A DNA stretch of 64,000 bases, taken from JANPBY01 sp963805505 (GTDB lineage Bacteria > Actinomycetota > Actinomycetes > DATJPE01). The DNA is taken from positions 620,001-684,000 of the forward strand of contig CAWDUP010000007.1 of assembly GCA_963805505.1 (NCBI GenBank), in the 5' to 3' direction. The notes below the pieces were generated by a model. The model worked only from the letters and a program-made list of their open reading frames with translations, was not told the origin of the DNA and did no database searches. The position numbers and the translations under genes are program-made. How positions within the stretch are numbered: the stretch's first letter is position 1; the number at the start of each line of letters is the position of its first letter. Shown here piece by piece: positions 54,719 to 64,000 of this stretch.

Positions 54719-56193
54719 CCCACCGACCGCCCACGAGCGAGTTCGGAGAAGACCGACCCTCGTTCGGCATAGTCACGGAACTGATCCATCGAGGCACAAG
54801 CCGGTGCGAGCAGAACCGTGTCGCCGCGTTGGGCCTTGCTGCGTGCAGCCTTGAGGACCGCACTCATCGCCTCGACTCCCACGAGTCCAGTCTCAACGGT
54901 GGCCACCTCGACAACGGGGACATCCGGCGCGTGTCGCCTGACCGCTGCAGCAACGAGAGGCCCATCGGTCCCGTAGGCGATGACAGCCCGCAGCCGGTCC
55001 GCCACCTGCGGGATCAATCCGTCGAAGCTGGCTCCCTTCGCCAAGCCGCCGGCCAGCCAGACCACCGAGTCGAACGCTCGAAGCGAAGCCGCAGCAGCGT
55101 GCGGATTGGTGGCCTTGCTGTCATCGACATAGGCCACGCCGTCGATCACTGCAACCTGCTCGATGCGGTGACCGTCGGGTTCAAAGGACCGGAGGCCGGC
55201 CTTCACCGAACCAGCTGACACACCGTAGGCGCGCGCAAGGGCCGCCGCAGCCAGCGCGTTCGCCACGTTGTGCGAGCCCGCTGGACGTACGTCAGCCACC
55301 GAGGCGAGCTCGGCCGCTGACGTGGCGCGTTCGGCGATGAACGCCCGATCCACCAGCAGGTCGTCGACGATCCCCAGCATCCCCACCGCTGGCGCCCCCA
55401 AGGTGAATCCCACGGCCCGACAGCCTTCCTCGACATCGGCTGCCCTGACCAGGTCCTCGGTGACGGGATCGTCCACGTTGTAGACGCAGGCAGCTTGAGT
55501 GTCGCGAAATATCCGGCCCTTGTCCGCGGTATAGGCGGCCATGGATCCGTGCCAGTCGACGTGGTCCTCCGCGACGTTCAGCACCGCAGACGCGAAGGGG
55601 CGCACGGTGTGGATCCAGTGCAGGTGAAAGCTGGACAGCTCCACGGCCAGCACGTCGTACGGTGCTGCCGCCTCGTCACTGGCGAGCACGGCGTCGACGA
55701 GGGGCAGCCCGACGTTGCCGGCTGCGGTCGCGCGCGCTCCCGACGCGAGCAGGATCGACTCGAGCATGCGAACGGTGGTCGTCTTGCCGTTGGTGCCGGT
55801 CAGGCACAGCCAGGGAGCCGGGTTCTCGGCAGCACGCAGCCGCCAGGCGAGCTCGACGTCCCCCCAGACCGGGATGTCAGCAGCCAGGGCGGCCCGCAGG
55901 AGCGTCGCCGTCGGCGCCCAGCCAGGCGAGGTGACCACCAGATCCGAGGCCTGCCCTACGGACTGCGATGCACCCTCTCCGAGTCGTACGTCGGCACCCA
56001 GAACCTCGAGGATGGCTGCCCGCTCGCGAGTCCGGTCGTCGGCGGAGTCGTCGACGACGGTCACCGACGCGCCGAGCCTCAAAAGCGCATCAGCGGCAGC
56101 AAAACCCGCGACTCTGGCCCCGGCGACGAGCACCTCGAGCTGGTCCCAGGGCGAATTTCGGCTCGCCGTCTCGAGCCAGCCCGGCGAGGTCAA
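54715..56193 (-). CDS. murD: UDP-N-acetylmuramoyl-L-alanine--D-glutamate ligase
   Basis: Adds D-Glu; 492 aa. ATP loop GTNGKTT at residues 133-139, VAEDHVDWH and DDSKATNPHAA. The start is TTG, in a 4-bp TTGA overlap with the mraY stop and behind GGGGGG. Longer in-frame sequence only reads through mraY in a wrong frame. Confidence 0.94.
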   Translation of the reverse strand: MTSPGWLETASRNSPWDQLEVLVAGARVAGFAAADALLRLGASVTVVDDSADDRTRERAAILEVLGADVRLGEGASQSVGQASDLVVTSPGWAPTATLLRAALAADIPVWGDVELAWRLRAAENPAPWLCLTGTNGKTTTVRMLESILLASGARATAAGNVGLPLVDAVLASDEAAAPYDVLAVELSSFHLHWIHTVRPFASAVLNVAEDHVDWHGSMAAYTADKGRIFRDTQAACVYNVDDPVTEDLVRAADVEEGCRAVGFTLGAPAVGMLGIVDDLLVDRAFIAERATSAAELASVADVRPAGSHNVANALAAAALARAYGVSAGSVKAGLRSFEPDGHRIEQVAVIDGVAYVDDSKATNPHAAAASLRAFDSVVWLAGGLAKGASFDGLIPQVADRLRAVIAYGTDGPLVAAAVRRHAPDVPVVEVATVETGLVGVEAMSAVLKAARSKAQRGDTVLLAPACASMDQFRDYAERGSVFSELARGRSVG

Positions 56194-57266
56194 TTGAGGA
56201 TTCCCCCCGCGTACCACTCGGCGTAGAACAGGCCAAGGGCGAACCCCGCGCACAGACCAGCGATGATCCAGAAGCGGATGACGATGGTCACCTCGCCCCA
56301 GCCCTTCATCTCGAAATGATGCTGCAGCGGTGCCATCAGGAAGACTCGTCGCCTGGTGAGCTTGAACGAGCCGACCTGGATGATCACAGACATCGTGATC
56401 ACGACGAACAGCCCGCCGAGGATGATCAGCAGCAGCTCGGTCTTGGACAAGATCGCCAGCCCGGCAAGCAAGCCGCCGAGCGACAGCGATCCGGTGTCCC
56501 CCATGAAGATCTGCGCTGGCGGGGCGTTCCACCACAGGAAGCCGAAGCAGACTCCTACTGCGGCAGCGGCCACGACGGCAAGATCGAGCGGGTCGCGCAC
56601 GTCGTAGCACTTCGACACCAGCTCGGTCGAACACGAGTAGCCGAACTGCCAGATCCCGATGACGACATACGCGCCGAGCACCATGGCGGACGCGCCCGTC
56701 GCGAGCCCGTCGAGCCCGTCGGCCAGATTGACGCCGTTGGACGTCGCCAGAACCATCACGAACACCAGCAGCACGAACAGGGCGCTCGGCAGCACCCACG
56801 CCGTGTCGCGAACGAACGAGATCGCCCGTGACGCGGGAGTCAGCCCGTCGCTGCCCGGGAACTGGGAGACGAGCACCGCGAACAAGATGGCGACAACCGC
56901 CTGGCCGCCAACTTTGACACTTGCGCGCAAGCCGCTGCTGCGCTGGCGAAAGATCTTGATGTAGTCATCGGCGAAACCGACCGTCGCCAGGCCCACCATG
57001 AGAAAGAGGAGCACAGCACCGGACGCGGTCGGGCTGCGCCACGTGTAGAGGTGGGCCGCCGCATAGCCGAGAACCGTGCCGGCGACGAGCACCAGGCCGC
57101 CCATCGACGGGGTCCCCCGCTTTGCGCCGTGATCGGGATAGTGGCCGTCTGCTTCGTCACGAATCGCCTGCGCGAAGCCGTGCCCACGCAGAAACCGAAT
57201 CAGCAAGGGAGTGCCGAACAGCCCGACGAGAAGGCCGACGAAGGAACCGACCAGGATCAGCCTCAC
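56190..57266 (-). CDS. mraY: Phospho-MurNAc-pentapeptide transferase
   Basis: Makes lipid I on undecaprenyl phosphate; 358 aa, ten membrane helices. Catalytic aspartates Asp100/Asp101 in GFADDYIK, NLADGLDGLATG, FMGDTGSLSLGG and the C-terminal HHFEMKGWGE. GTG start in a GTGA overlap with murF. Confidence 0.96.
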   Translation of the reverse strand: MRLILVGSFVGLLVGLFGTPLLIRFLRGHGFAQAIRDEADGHYPDHGAKRGTPSMGGLVLVAGTVLGYAAAHLYTWRSPTASGAVLLFLMVGLATVGFADDYIKIFRQRSSGLRASVKVGGQAVVAILFAVLVSQFPGSDGLTPASRAISFVRDTAWVLPSALFVLLVFVMVLATSNGVNLADGLDGLATGASAMVLGAYVVIGIWQFGYSCSTELVSKCYDVRDPLDLAVVAAAAVGVCFGFLWWNAPPAQIFMGDTGSLSLGGLLAGLAILSKTELLLIILGGLFVVITMSVIIQVGSFKLTRRRVFLMAPLQHHFEMKGWGEVTIVIRFWIIAGLCAGFALGLFYAEWYAGGILN

Positions 57267-58663
57267 GGTGCGGCACCTCCTTCGGGGGATCGTTCCAACA
57301 AGGTCTGCGCCACGGACTCAAGGCCGAGGGCGCGGGAGGCTTTGACCAGAACCACGTCCCCTGCGGAAACTTCGCGTTCCAACAAACGCACCGCCGCGGC
57401 GGCGTTGTCCACGAACCGGACGCGTTCGAGGGGCAATCCTTCCATCTGTGCCCCGTCCATGATGGGACGCGCGGCCTCTCCCACCACCACCAGCCTGGAG
57501 ATCCCCAGCTCAGCGAACCGGCGGCCGATCAACTCATGGGCCAGCACCGCGCCAGGACCAAGCTCCTTCATCTCGCCGAGAACCGCCCAGGTGGGACGAT
57601 CTCCCGCCACCTCGACAAGTGACTCCAGTGCGGCGCGGACCGACTCAGGATTGGCGTTGTAGGCGTCGTTGATGATCGTTGTGCCGTCCCAGCGCTCGTC
57701 GATCTCCATCCGCCACCGGCTGACCGGCTCCGCCCTGGACAACGCGTCGGCAATCGTGGTGACTGGCAACCCCAGGGCACGACCGACGGCGGCCGCCGCC
57801 AACGCATTGCTCACCTGAAAGGCGCCAACCAGGTGAAGCGCCACCGGTGCTGACCCCTCAGGTGTTCTCAGCTCGAACCGGCGCCTACCCCTCGTCTGCA
57901 CGACATCCACCGCCTGCACGTCCGCGTCATCCGCGAGCCCGTACCGGACGACCGATGCCGACGTGCGCGAGGCCATCGCGGAGACCAATCGGTCGTCGCC
58001 GTTGAGGACCGCGATCCCGTCGCCCGGCAACGATTCCACCAGCTCACCCTTGCTCGCGGCGATGGCTTCCACCGACCCGAACTCGCCGACGTGGGCCGAT
58101 CCGACATTCAGGACGACCCCGACGTCAGGCCTGGCGATCCCGCACAGATAGGCGATGTGGCCTACGCCGCGAGCGCCCATCTCCAAGACGAGCACTCGAG
58201 AGTCTCGATCGGCACGCAGGACCGTGAGCGGCAGCCCGACCTCCGTGTTCAGCGATCCCACCGGAGCAATGGTCGGCCCGACTGCGGCTGCCACCTGTGC
58301 GATGAGGTCCTTGGTCGATGTCTTGCCCGACGACCCAGTCACGGCGACAACGCGCAGCTCCGACAGCTGGGTCAAAACATGGCGGGCCAGGACGCCGAGC
58401 GCCTCGACGACATCTGGAACGACGATCGCGGGCGCGCCGACTGCTCGACTGGACAGCATCAGAACTGCACCGCGCCGGACCGCTTGCTCGACGAAGTCGT
58501 GCCCGTCGACTCGAGCGCCAACGATGCACGCGAACAACGCCCCGGGGGTGACCTCCCGCGAATCTGCGGACGGTTGCCCGTCAAGGACCTGCGCCGGATC
58601 TGGTGCGTCGACCAGCCGGCCGCCCACGATCTGGGCCACCTCGTCGAACCGGAGCGCAATCAC
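57263..58663 (-). CDS. murF: UDP-MurNAc-tripeptide--D-Ala-D-Ala ligase
   Basis: Adds D-Ala-D-Ala; 466 aa. ATP loop GSSGKTS at residues 110-116, NAYNANPESVRAAL and LGEMKELG. GTG start in a GTGA overlap with murE. Confidence 0.95.
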   Translation of the reverse strand: MIALRFDEVAQIVGGRLVDAPDPAQVLDGQPSADSREVTPGALFACIVGARVDGHDFVEQAVRRGAVLMLSSRAVGAPAIVVPDVVEALGVLARHVLTQLSELRVVAVTGSSGKTSTKDLIAQVAAAVGPTIAPVGSLNTEVGLPLTVLRADRDSRVLVLEMGARGVGHIAYLCGIARPDVGVVLNVGSAHVGEFGSVEAIAASKGELVESLPGDGIAVLNGDDRLVSAMASRTSASVVRYGLADDADVQAVDVVQTRGRRRFELRTPEGSAPVALHLVGAFQVSNALAAAAVGRALGLPVTTIADALSRAEPVSRWRMEIDERWDGTTIINDAYNANPESVRAALESLVEVAGDRPTWAVLGEMKELGPGAVLAHELIGRRFAELGISRLVVVGEAARPIMDGAQMEGLPLERVRFVDNAAAAVRLLEREVSAGDVVLVKASRALGLESVAQTLLERSPEGGAAP

Positions 58664-60201
58664 GAGCTCACCTGACCGGTCTCTCGCAGCAGCGCGGCAC
58701 GAAGAACGTCGCGGTCGTCAAAGGGGAGAATCACGCCAGCGACCTCTTGCCCGGTCTCGTGCCCCTTGCCCGCCACCACGACCGCCCCACCGCCGCGTGA
58801 CCGCCGGACGGCCTCGCGGATGGCTTCGGCCCGATCCGGCTCCACGAGGATCTGGTTACGCTCGGTCGCGACCCGATCTGCGCCGTGCCGCATGGCGGCG
58901 ATGATCGCATCCGGATCCTCCGAGCGCGGGTTGTCGCTCGTCAGGATCGCCAGATCCGAGCCCTGGACTGCGGCAGCACCCATGGCGGGTCGCTTGTGTG
59001 GATCCCTGTCTCCGCCGCACCCGAGCACGACGACGACCGGCCCGCTCACGGCCGCGCGGACCGACTCCAAGACGTTCGCCACGGCATCCGGCGTGTGGGC
59101 ATAGTCCACGAGTGCCAGGAAGTTCTGCCCGACATCGATGCGCTCCATCCGACCGGGAACACCAGCAAGACCTGCGATCCCCCGGGCCGCAGCGGTCGCC
59201 GTACACCCCAAGGCCATGGTTGAGACAAGGGCGCCCAGGGCATTGGAAACGTTGAACGTCCCCGGCATGGCGACCCGGACGTCCACTCGTTCGCCTGCCG
59301 GTCCTACCGCTGTGAACGTCGAACCCTGGGCGTCGAGCAGCAGATCAGAGATTCCCCAGTCGGCCGGGCGGCCACTCGTCGAGAAGGTCGTCGCAGGCAG
59401 GCTGGTGCGGCGTAGGAGTCGCGCTCCCCACTCGTCGTCGACGCCGATCACCGCGTGCCGGGCGCGCTCCGGCGTGAACAGTTCGGCCTTGGCGAGAAAA
59501 TACTCTTCGAGCGAGTGGTGGAAGTCGAGGTGGTCCTGGCTGAGATTGGTGAACAGCGCAACATCGAAGGTGATGCCGTTGACACGACCAAGAGCCAAGG
59601 CGTGGCTGCTCACCTCCATCGAGACAGCCGTGCAGTCCTGGTCGACCATCCTGGCCAGCGTTCGCTGCACGTCGGTGGCCTCGGGCGTCGTGCGCACGCT
59701 GGGCATCACCTCGGCGCCGACCCGGGTCTCGACGGTGCCGATCAGACCGGTCGTGTGTCCAGATGCACGCAAGGCAGCGTCGGCGAGATAGGTCACCGTG
59801 GTCTTTCCGTTCGTACCGGTGACGGCGAGGGAGTGCAGCGCGCGCGCAGGGTGGCCGTACACGGCAGCCGACACCTCACCCAGGACGCCGCGAGGATCTG
59901 TGGTCACCAAAGTCGCGAGGCCCGCGCGACGGGCCTGGTCAGCCCCGGCGAGATCAGTCAGGATCGCCACCGCGCCCCGAGAAACCGCCTGAGGAACGAA
60001 GTCGCCACCATGGTGGTTGGCTCCGGGGAGCGCCGCGTACAAATCGCCGGGTTGAACAGTCCGGGAGTCTGACGAGATCCCTACGACGAGTTGGGCTCCC
60101 GGCCCCGTCAGCTGACCGGCGAACCCAAGCGAGGCCACGAGATCCGCAAGGTCGCTCAAGCGGCAGCCGGATGCTTGCCGTGATGACGGCTCGATGGGCA
60201 C
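58660..60201 (-). CDS. murE: UDP-MurNAc-L-Ala-D-Glu--diaminopimelate ligase
   Basis: Adds the third stem-peptide residue; 513 aa. ATP loop GTNGKTT at residues 129-135, the carbamylated lysine in AKAELF (Lys238), and DNPR at 423-426. DNPR marks enzymes that use diaminopimelate rather than lysine. GTG start, 19 bp after ftsI. Confidence 0.96.
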   Translation of the reverse strand: MPIEPSSRQASGCRLSDLADLVASLGFAGQLTGPGAQLVVGISSDSRTVQPGDLYAALPGANHHGGDFVPQAVSRGAVAILTDLAGADQARRAGLATLVTTDPRGVLGEVSAAVYGHPARALHSLAVTGTNGKTTVTYLADAALRASGHTTGLIGTVETRVGAEVMPSVRTTPEATDVQRTLARMVDQDCTAVSMEVSSHALALGRVNGITFDVALFTNLSQDHLDFHHSLEEYFLAKAELFTPERARHAVIGVDDEWGARLLRRTSLPATTFSTSGRPADWGISDLLLDAQGSTFTAVGPAGERVDVRVAMPGTFNVSNALGALVSTMALGCTATAAARGIAGLAGVPGRMERIDVGQNFLALVDYAHTPDAVANVLESVRAAVSGPVVVVLGCGGDRDPHKRPAMGAAAVQGSDLAILTSDNPRSEDPDAIIAAMRHGADRVATERNQILVEPDRAEAIREAVRRSRGGGAVVVAGKGHETGQEVAGVILPFDDRDVLRAALLRETGQVSS

Positions 60202-60220
60202 GGGAGTTCAGGCTACGCGC

Positions 60221-62158
60221 TCAGCCGAAGGTCAACGGGTAGTGCTTGACCCGGGTACCGGTTGGCGGCACGTGCAGACTGGACAGCCCGAACGACATCA
60301 CCTTGGTGAACACCGGGCCGCCCAACATTCCGCCGTAGTGACCGTTCTTCGGATCCTGCAAGGTGACCGCGACGACAAGAGCAGGGTCGTCCGCAGGGGC
60401 ATACCCGATGAACGACGCCGTGTAGCCGCGGTAGCAGCCACAGCTGTCATCGACTCGATTGGCGGTTCCCGTCTTGCCGGCGACGCGGTAGCCCGGGATC
60501 TCCGCCATGGGAGCAGTCCCCTCCTCGGAGACGACCGACTCGAGCATCCGCGACACCTTCGACGCCGTCTTCTCACTCACGACGCGGGTCTGGGTCGGTG
60601 CCGGTTCGGGCGTGAACGTTCCGTCCGGCGCGCGCATCCCGGAAACGACGGAGGGCTGCACGCGGACGCCCCCGTTCGCGATCGTCGCGTATACCGAGGC
60701 TGCCTGAACCGCATTCAGCGACAAGCCCTGCCCGAAGGCGATCGTGTAGAACTGCGAGGACGACCATGCCTCTGGTCTGGGCAAGATGCCGCGGCTCTCA
60801 CCTGGTAAACCGGCACCCGAAGGATCGCCGATCCCGAACTTCTTGAGGTACTCGTAGAGCTTGCGCTTGCCGATCGTCTCAGCAGCCTCGATGGTTCCGA
60901 TGTTGCTCGACTTGGCCACCACGCCGGCGAGCGTGAGATTCCAGGTGCCGTGCGGGCTGTGATCGTGGAACTCACGCCCGACGCGGTGAAGCACCGGGGG
61001 CACCACCACGTGCGAGCGAGGTGTCAGGCCGCCCTCCTCGATCACGGCCGAGGCGGTCATGACCTTGCTGGTCGAACCCGGTTCGTAGATGTCGGAGACA
61101 GCCCGGTCGCCGCGGTCTTCGTTGGCGGCCGCACCCGGATCGTTGGGGTTGAACGTCGGCGCGGCCGCAAGGGCGAGGATTTCGCCTTGCGGGGTCATGA
61201 CAACCACAGTGCCGCTGGCCGCTCCCGAGGTCCGCACTGCCTTGGTGAGCGCTCGCTGGGCGTACCACTGAAGATCGCGATCGATGGTCAGCTGCACCGT
61301 GGAACCGGGCTGCGGGGCGACGACCGTGCTGTCCGCTGTCGTGATCTCTCGACCCTGAGCGTCTCGCTGATAGGTCGTCGAACCCGCGACCCCCGCGAGA
61401 GCGCTGTCGTAGCCGAGTTCGACGCCACCCGACCCGTCACCCTCGCCATCGACGAAGCCGAGAACGTTGGCCCCCACCTTGCCCGCCGGGTAGGTACGGT
61501 CCGTGGTGTCCACTCCATAGATCCCGGCCAGGTCCAGGGCTTGGACCTCGCTCCACTTCGCGGGAGTGACGGCCCGCGCGACGTAGGCAAAACGATTGCC
61601 AGCGCTCAACCTGGCGGTCAATTCGATCTGCTCGTTCTCTGTCAGGCCAAGGACGGGCGTCAGGGCCGCCACCGTCGCCGACGGGTCCTTGATGAAGGAC
61701 GGGTCAGCCGTGATGTCGCGGGCGTCGACGCTTTGGGCCAGCACCACACCGCTGCGATCAGTGATCTCTCCGCGCAGGGCTGGGAGCTCCCGCGAAACGG
61801 TTCGTGCGTCGCTGGCGTCCGCTGCATAGACGGGTGCGTCAATGGCCTGTAGCTCGAAGAGGCGGACCGCATACACCGACAGCACCACCGCCAGCAGAAC
61901 CAGTCCGATGCGAAGCCGGATGGCCGGACGTCCGAGACGGGTGCGGGAGGGAGCATTCAGGCGGCCTCCCGCCGCGCCGCTCGGGCGTGCTCGAGCCACC
62001 GAGCGCTGACGTTCGCTGTGCCGAACGGCGCCCTGGTGGGGTCCCCTGCGCGAGGTGGAACGCGTGGCGGCCGCCCGCGTGGGGGTGGTTCTGCGCGTGG
62101 CACCTCTGCCACCGGCCGCTGGTCGGCTCGTCGCTGAGGGCGCGCGCGGTGGCGTCAT
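60221..62158 (-). CDS. ftsI: Septal transpeptidase FtsI (PBP3)
   Basis: Class B penicillin-binding protein, 645 aa. An Arg/Ala/Pro-rich cytoplasmic N-terminus of about 80 residues precedes one membrane helix (about 82-100), the pedestal domain and the transpeptidase. Motifs: STSK (Ser362 nucleophile, Lys365), SSN 417-419 and KTG 562-564. ATG overlaps ftsL (ATGA). Confidence 0.95.
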   Translation of the reverse strand: MTPPRAPSATSRPAAGGRGATRRTTPTRAAATRSTSRRGPHQGAVRHSERQRSVARARPSGAAGGRLNAPSRTRLGRPAIRLRIGLVLLAVVLSVYAVRLFELQAIDAPVYAADASDARTVSRELPALRGEITDRSGVVLAQSVDARDITADPSFIKDPSATVAALTPVLGLTENEQIELTARLSAGNRFAYVARAVTPAKWSEVQALDLAGIYGVDTTDRTYPAGKVGANVLGFVDGEGDGSGGVELGYDSALAGVAGSTTYQRDAQGREITTADSTVVAPQPGSTVQLTIDRDLQWYAQRALTKAVRTSGAASGTVVVMTPQGEILALAAAPTFNPNDPGAAANEDRGDRAVSDIYEPGSTSKVMTASAVIEEGGLTPRSHVVVPPVLHRVGREFHDHSPHGTWNLTLAGVVAKSSNIGTIEAAETIGKRKLYEYLKKFGIGDPSGAGLPGESRGILPRPEAWSSSQFYTIAFGQGLSLNAVQAASVYATIANGGVRVQPSVVSGMRAPDGTFTPEPAPTQTRVVSEKTASKVSRMLESVVSEEGTAPMAEIPGYRVAGKTGTANRVDDSCGCYRGYTASFIGYAPADDPALVVAVTLQDPKNGHYGGMLGGPVFTKVMSFGLSSLHVPPTGTRVKHYPLTFG

Positions 62159-62586
62159 CCGGTTCCCCCCTCGGGGCGTGCACCCAGCACGGCGCCATCG
62201 GGGAGTCGCAGGAACAACGGCGTCCCGCCATGCCGCATCCCCATGGCCCTGGCCCGGATAGCCAGTCTGGCGGGATCTTCTTGCTTGGCGAGCTCAGCGG
62301 CGAGCGACTGCTCGGTGACCTGCAGGGAACCTTGCTGCTGCTGGAGCGAGTGCAGCGTGAACGCGTCCTGGGCCAGCACGGTGTTGAGCCCGAGCAGCGC
62401 CGCAAGTCCGAGGGCCAACACCCCCGCCATCAGCGCGACGAAAGCAGAACGACCGTGTCGCGGGGCAGCCGGTGACACGACGACCAGCGGAGCCCGGGAA
62501 GACCGTCCCGCCCGGGCGACGTCTGGCGTGCGCGCGCGCGCAGTCGACGGTTGCCCAACCGCCGCGGACCGGACTGTCGCGCTCAT
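62155..62586 (-). CDS. ftsL: Cell division protein FtsL-like
   Basis: 143 aa. Cytoplasmic N-terminus, one membrane helix (about residues 48-70), then a leucine/glutamine heptad region (LHSLQQQQGSLQVTEQSLAAELAKQEDPARLAIRARAMGM) as in FtsL/septum-formation initiators. Identified by layout and by place between rsmH and ftsI. ATG overlaps rsmH (ATGA). Confidence 0.85.
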   Translation of the reverse strand: MSATVRSAAVGQPSTARARTPDVARAGRSSRAPLVVVSPAAPRHGRSAFVALMAGVLALGLAALLGLNTVLAQDAFTLHSLQQQQGSLQVTEQSLAAELAKQEDPARLAIRARAMGMRHGGTPLFLRLPDGAVLGARPEGGTG

Positions 62587-63626
62587 GCCACGACCCGAAG
62601 GCACTCTGCGGCCCGAAGACGGACCGACGCCGCTCGCGGGTTAGCCGCGACCTCGTCGTCGCCGGCTCGTTCTGCCCCGCGGGTCAGCAGCCGCAGCCAC
62701 GGCTGGAGCCCCGCAGGGACGACAGGAAGGTCTCGCGGCGCCGTACTGGTCGCGCCTTCTGCCATGGCCCTCTTGACCAAACGATCCTCGAGGGAGTGGT
62801 AGGACATCACCACGGCGCGTCCACCGACGGTCAAGGCGTGCAGCGCTGCCGGCATTGCACGCGCGAGGGTCTCCAGCTCCCCGTTCACCTCGATGCGCAA
62901 CGCCTGGAACGTGCGTTTGCTCGGGTGACCGCCGGTGCGCCGGGTGGCGGCAGGAATCGCCTCGCGAACCAGCTCGGCCAGCCGGGCTGACGTGGTGAAG
63001 GGCTCTACCTCCCGAGCGGCCACGATCCGTTCGGCGATGCGGCGAGCAAAACGCTCCTCGCCGTACGTCGCCAGCACGCGGGCCAGTGCGGCGGCTGAGT
63101 AGGTGTTGAGGACGTCGGCCGCCGTCTGGCCCTGGCGTGGATCCATGCGCATGTCGAGCGGAGCGTCCTGGGAGTAGGAGAATCCGCGCTCTCGCTCATC
63201 GAGCTGCAGCGACGAGACACCGAGGTCGAACAAGACTCCGTTCACCCGCCGGAGACCGAGGTCGCCGAGCACGGTGGGCAGCTCGTCGTAGATCGCATGG
63301 ACGAGCACGGTCCGATCGGCGTACGGCGCGAGCCGCGCCCGCGACCGATCGAGTGCTTCACCATCGCGGTCGAGACCCACCAGTCTCAGCGCGGGGTGCT
63401 GGTCAAGCAACGCTGCACTATGTCCGCCGAGCCCGAGGGTCGCGTCCACCACGACAGCTTCCGGCCCGCGAAGGGCCGGAGCGAGCAGTGCAAGGGTCCG
63501 CTCGAGCAGCACCGGGACGTGCGCCGTCGAGCTCGCGGGAGCTTCGGCCGCGGCGTTCGTGGAAGGCTCGTCGGCGCGCTCAGCCGGCACCCCCGAGTCC
63601 GGCTGCGGTGGAAGGTTAGGCAGCAT
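62583..63626 (-). CDS. rsmH: 16S rRNA m4C1402 methyltransferase
   Basis: 347 aa. An N-terminal tail of about 34 residues, HVPVLLERTLALL, and the SAM site DATLGLGGHS at 61-70. FDLGVSSLQLDERERGFSYSQDAPLDMRMD and YHSLEDRLVKR are also present. Methylates N4 of C1402 in 16S rRNA. ATG four bp after the small gene upstream; no clear ribosome binding site. Confidence 0.95.
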   Translation of the reverse strand: MLPNLPPQPDSGVPAERADEPSTNAAAEAPASSTAHVPVLLERTLALLAPALRGPEAVVVDATLGLGGHSAALLDQHPALRLVGLDRDGEALDRSRARLAPYADRTVLVHAIYDELPTVLGDLGLRRVNGVLFDLGVSSLQLDERERGFSYSQDAPLDMRMDPRQGQTAADVLNTYSAAALARVLATYGEERFARRIAERIVAAREVEPFTTSARLAELVREAIPAATRRTGGHPSKRTFQALRIEVNGELETLARAMPAALHALTVGGRAVVMSYHSLEDRLVKRAMAEGATSTAPRDLPVVPAGLQPWLRLLTRGAERAGDDEVAANPRAASVRLRAAECLRVVA

Positions 63627-63630
63627 CGGA

Positions 63631-63930
63631 TCAGGCCGCCGGTCCGACGAGGACGAGCAGAGCCACGTGCACGAGGACGACGACCGCAACCGTCGCCGCC
63701 GCCGCGAAGCCGACCCCGAGGAGCACCGAGCGCTCGACCGAGTCGCCCGGGATGCCAGGCGACCCGACGCCGGCCGGCTCGCCCGAGACCGCACCGACAG
63801 CATCGTGCACAGCGGCCGCGGATCCACCCAGTGGCCCGTGATGCGCCATCAGGCCCTGTGTCGGCACGCTCATCTCGACCCTTCGTGGCGGCTCGCGGAC
63901 CGCCGGTGCTCTCGACTGGTGACTGGCCAT
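63631..63930 (-). CDS. Small single-helix membrane protein upstream of rsmH
   Basis: 99 aa: a Pro/Ala/His-rich N-terminus and one strong C-terminal helix (SVLLGVGFAAAATVAVVVLVHVALLVLV). Its stop lies 4 bp before rsmH, which suggests a real cistron. I do not recognise a family. The start may be the ATG at 63873 rather than 63930, as no ribosome binding site is seen for either. Confidence 0.55.
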   Translation of the reverse strand: MASHQSRAPAVREPPRRVEMSVPTQGLMAHHGPLGGSAAAVHDAVGAVSGEPAGVGSPGIPGDSVERSVLLGVGFAAAATVAVVVLVHVALLVLVGPAA

Positions 63931-63935
63931 TCGCT

Positions 63936-63963
63936 GACTTGGTGTCGTTGACTCGGTGTCGTT
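63936..63963. repeat. 14-bp tandem repeat
   Basis: gacttggtgtcgtt (63936-63949) and gactcggtgtcgtt (63950-63963), just upstream of the small membrane protein gene. Confidence 0.8.
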
Positions 63964-64000
63964 GCTGAAGCTGTCGGGTCGTGAGGCCCGGTCCCCGCCC

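Overview
The window is a stretch of high-GC actinobacterial chromosome (Actinomycetota). Supporting traits: a dcw cluster followed by pgeF, yggS, sepF, yggT and divIVA; a PriA-type HisA and no trpF; an ileS T-box of the translational kind; a TIGR02234 and an HGxxPAAW protein beside trpE; frequent GTG starts; and many apparently leaderless promoters. I cannot name the genus from sequence alone. It is almost entirely core housekeeping: I see no prophage, insertion sequence, CRISPR array, rRNA or tRNA. About 57 of 64 genes lie on the minus strand, so the biological order runs from high to low coordinates.

Regions from right to left. (1) 63930-48112: division and cell wall cluster (small membrane protein, rsmH, ftsL, ftsI, murE, murF, mraY, murD, ftsW, murG, murC, ftsQ, ftsZ, pgeF), nearly all joined by 4-bp stop/start overlaps. 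The exception is a 200-bp gap before ftsZ that holds a promoter and repeats. (2) 48115-45613: yggS, sepF, yggT, divIVA. (3) 45561-40363: plus-strand block of a flavoprotein reductase, T-box-controlled ileS and an unrecognised 155-aa protein. (4) 40222-32627: a DksA/TraR protein with a lysine-rich repeat broken by a 1-bp frameshift, then lspA, rluD, GNAT, aldo/keto reductase and dnaE. (5) 32545-26807: DUF3352, amidohydrolase, DUF2567-like and PLP enzyme genes, with ybaK and a LON-domain gene on the plus strand. (6) 26784-16370: histidine genes hisD, hisC, hisB, hisH, priA, hisF, hisI with passengers (VOC, LigT, small membrane proteins, RidA, antiporter, UBP zinc finger). (7) 16365-9257: trpE, two Trp-associated membrane proteins, three further membrane proteins, trpC, trpB, trpA. 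(8) 9187-5462: SCO1, MauE-like, DsbA-like, lgt, VIT. (9) 5326-1: gltB and the start of gltD.

How they work together: PriA probably serves both the histidine and tryptophan pathways, since hisA and trpF are not separately present here; hisG, hisE, trpD and trpG are also not in the window. Lgt and LspA process lipoproteins such as the SCO1-like protein. FtsZ, SepF, FtsQ, FtsL, FtsW, FtsI and DivIVA connect septum placement to the Mur pathway.

The most unusual features are regulatory and structural rather than new enzymes. They are a family of TANNNT boxes 6-7 nt before start codons, including two overlapping on one CTAG between hisD and a LON-domain gene; the frameshifted 24-copy repeat in the DksA-like gene; short tandem repeats covering stop codons; a possible CTG start for lspA; and the structured ftsZ leader.
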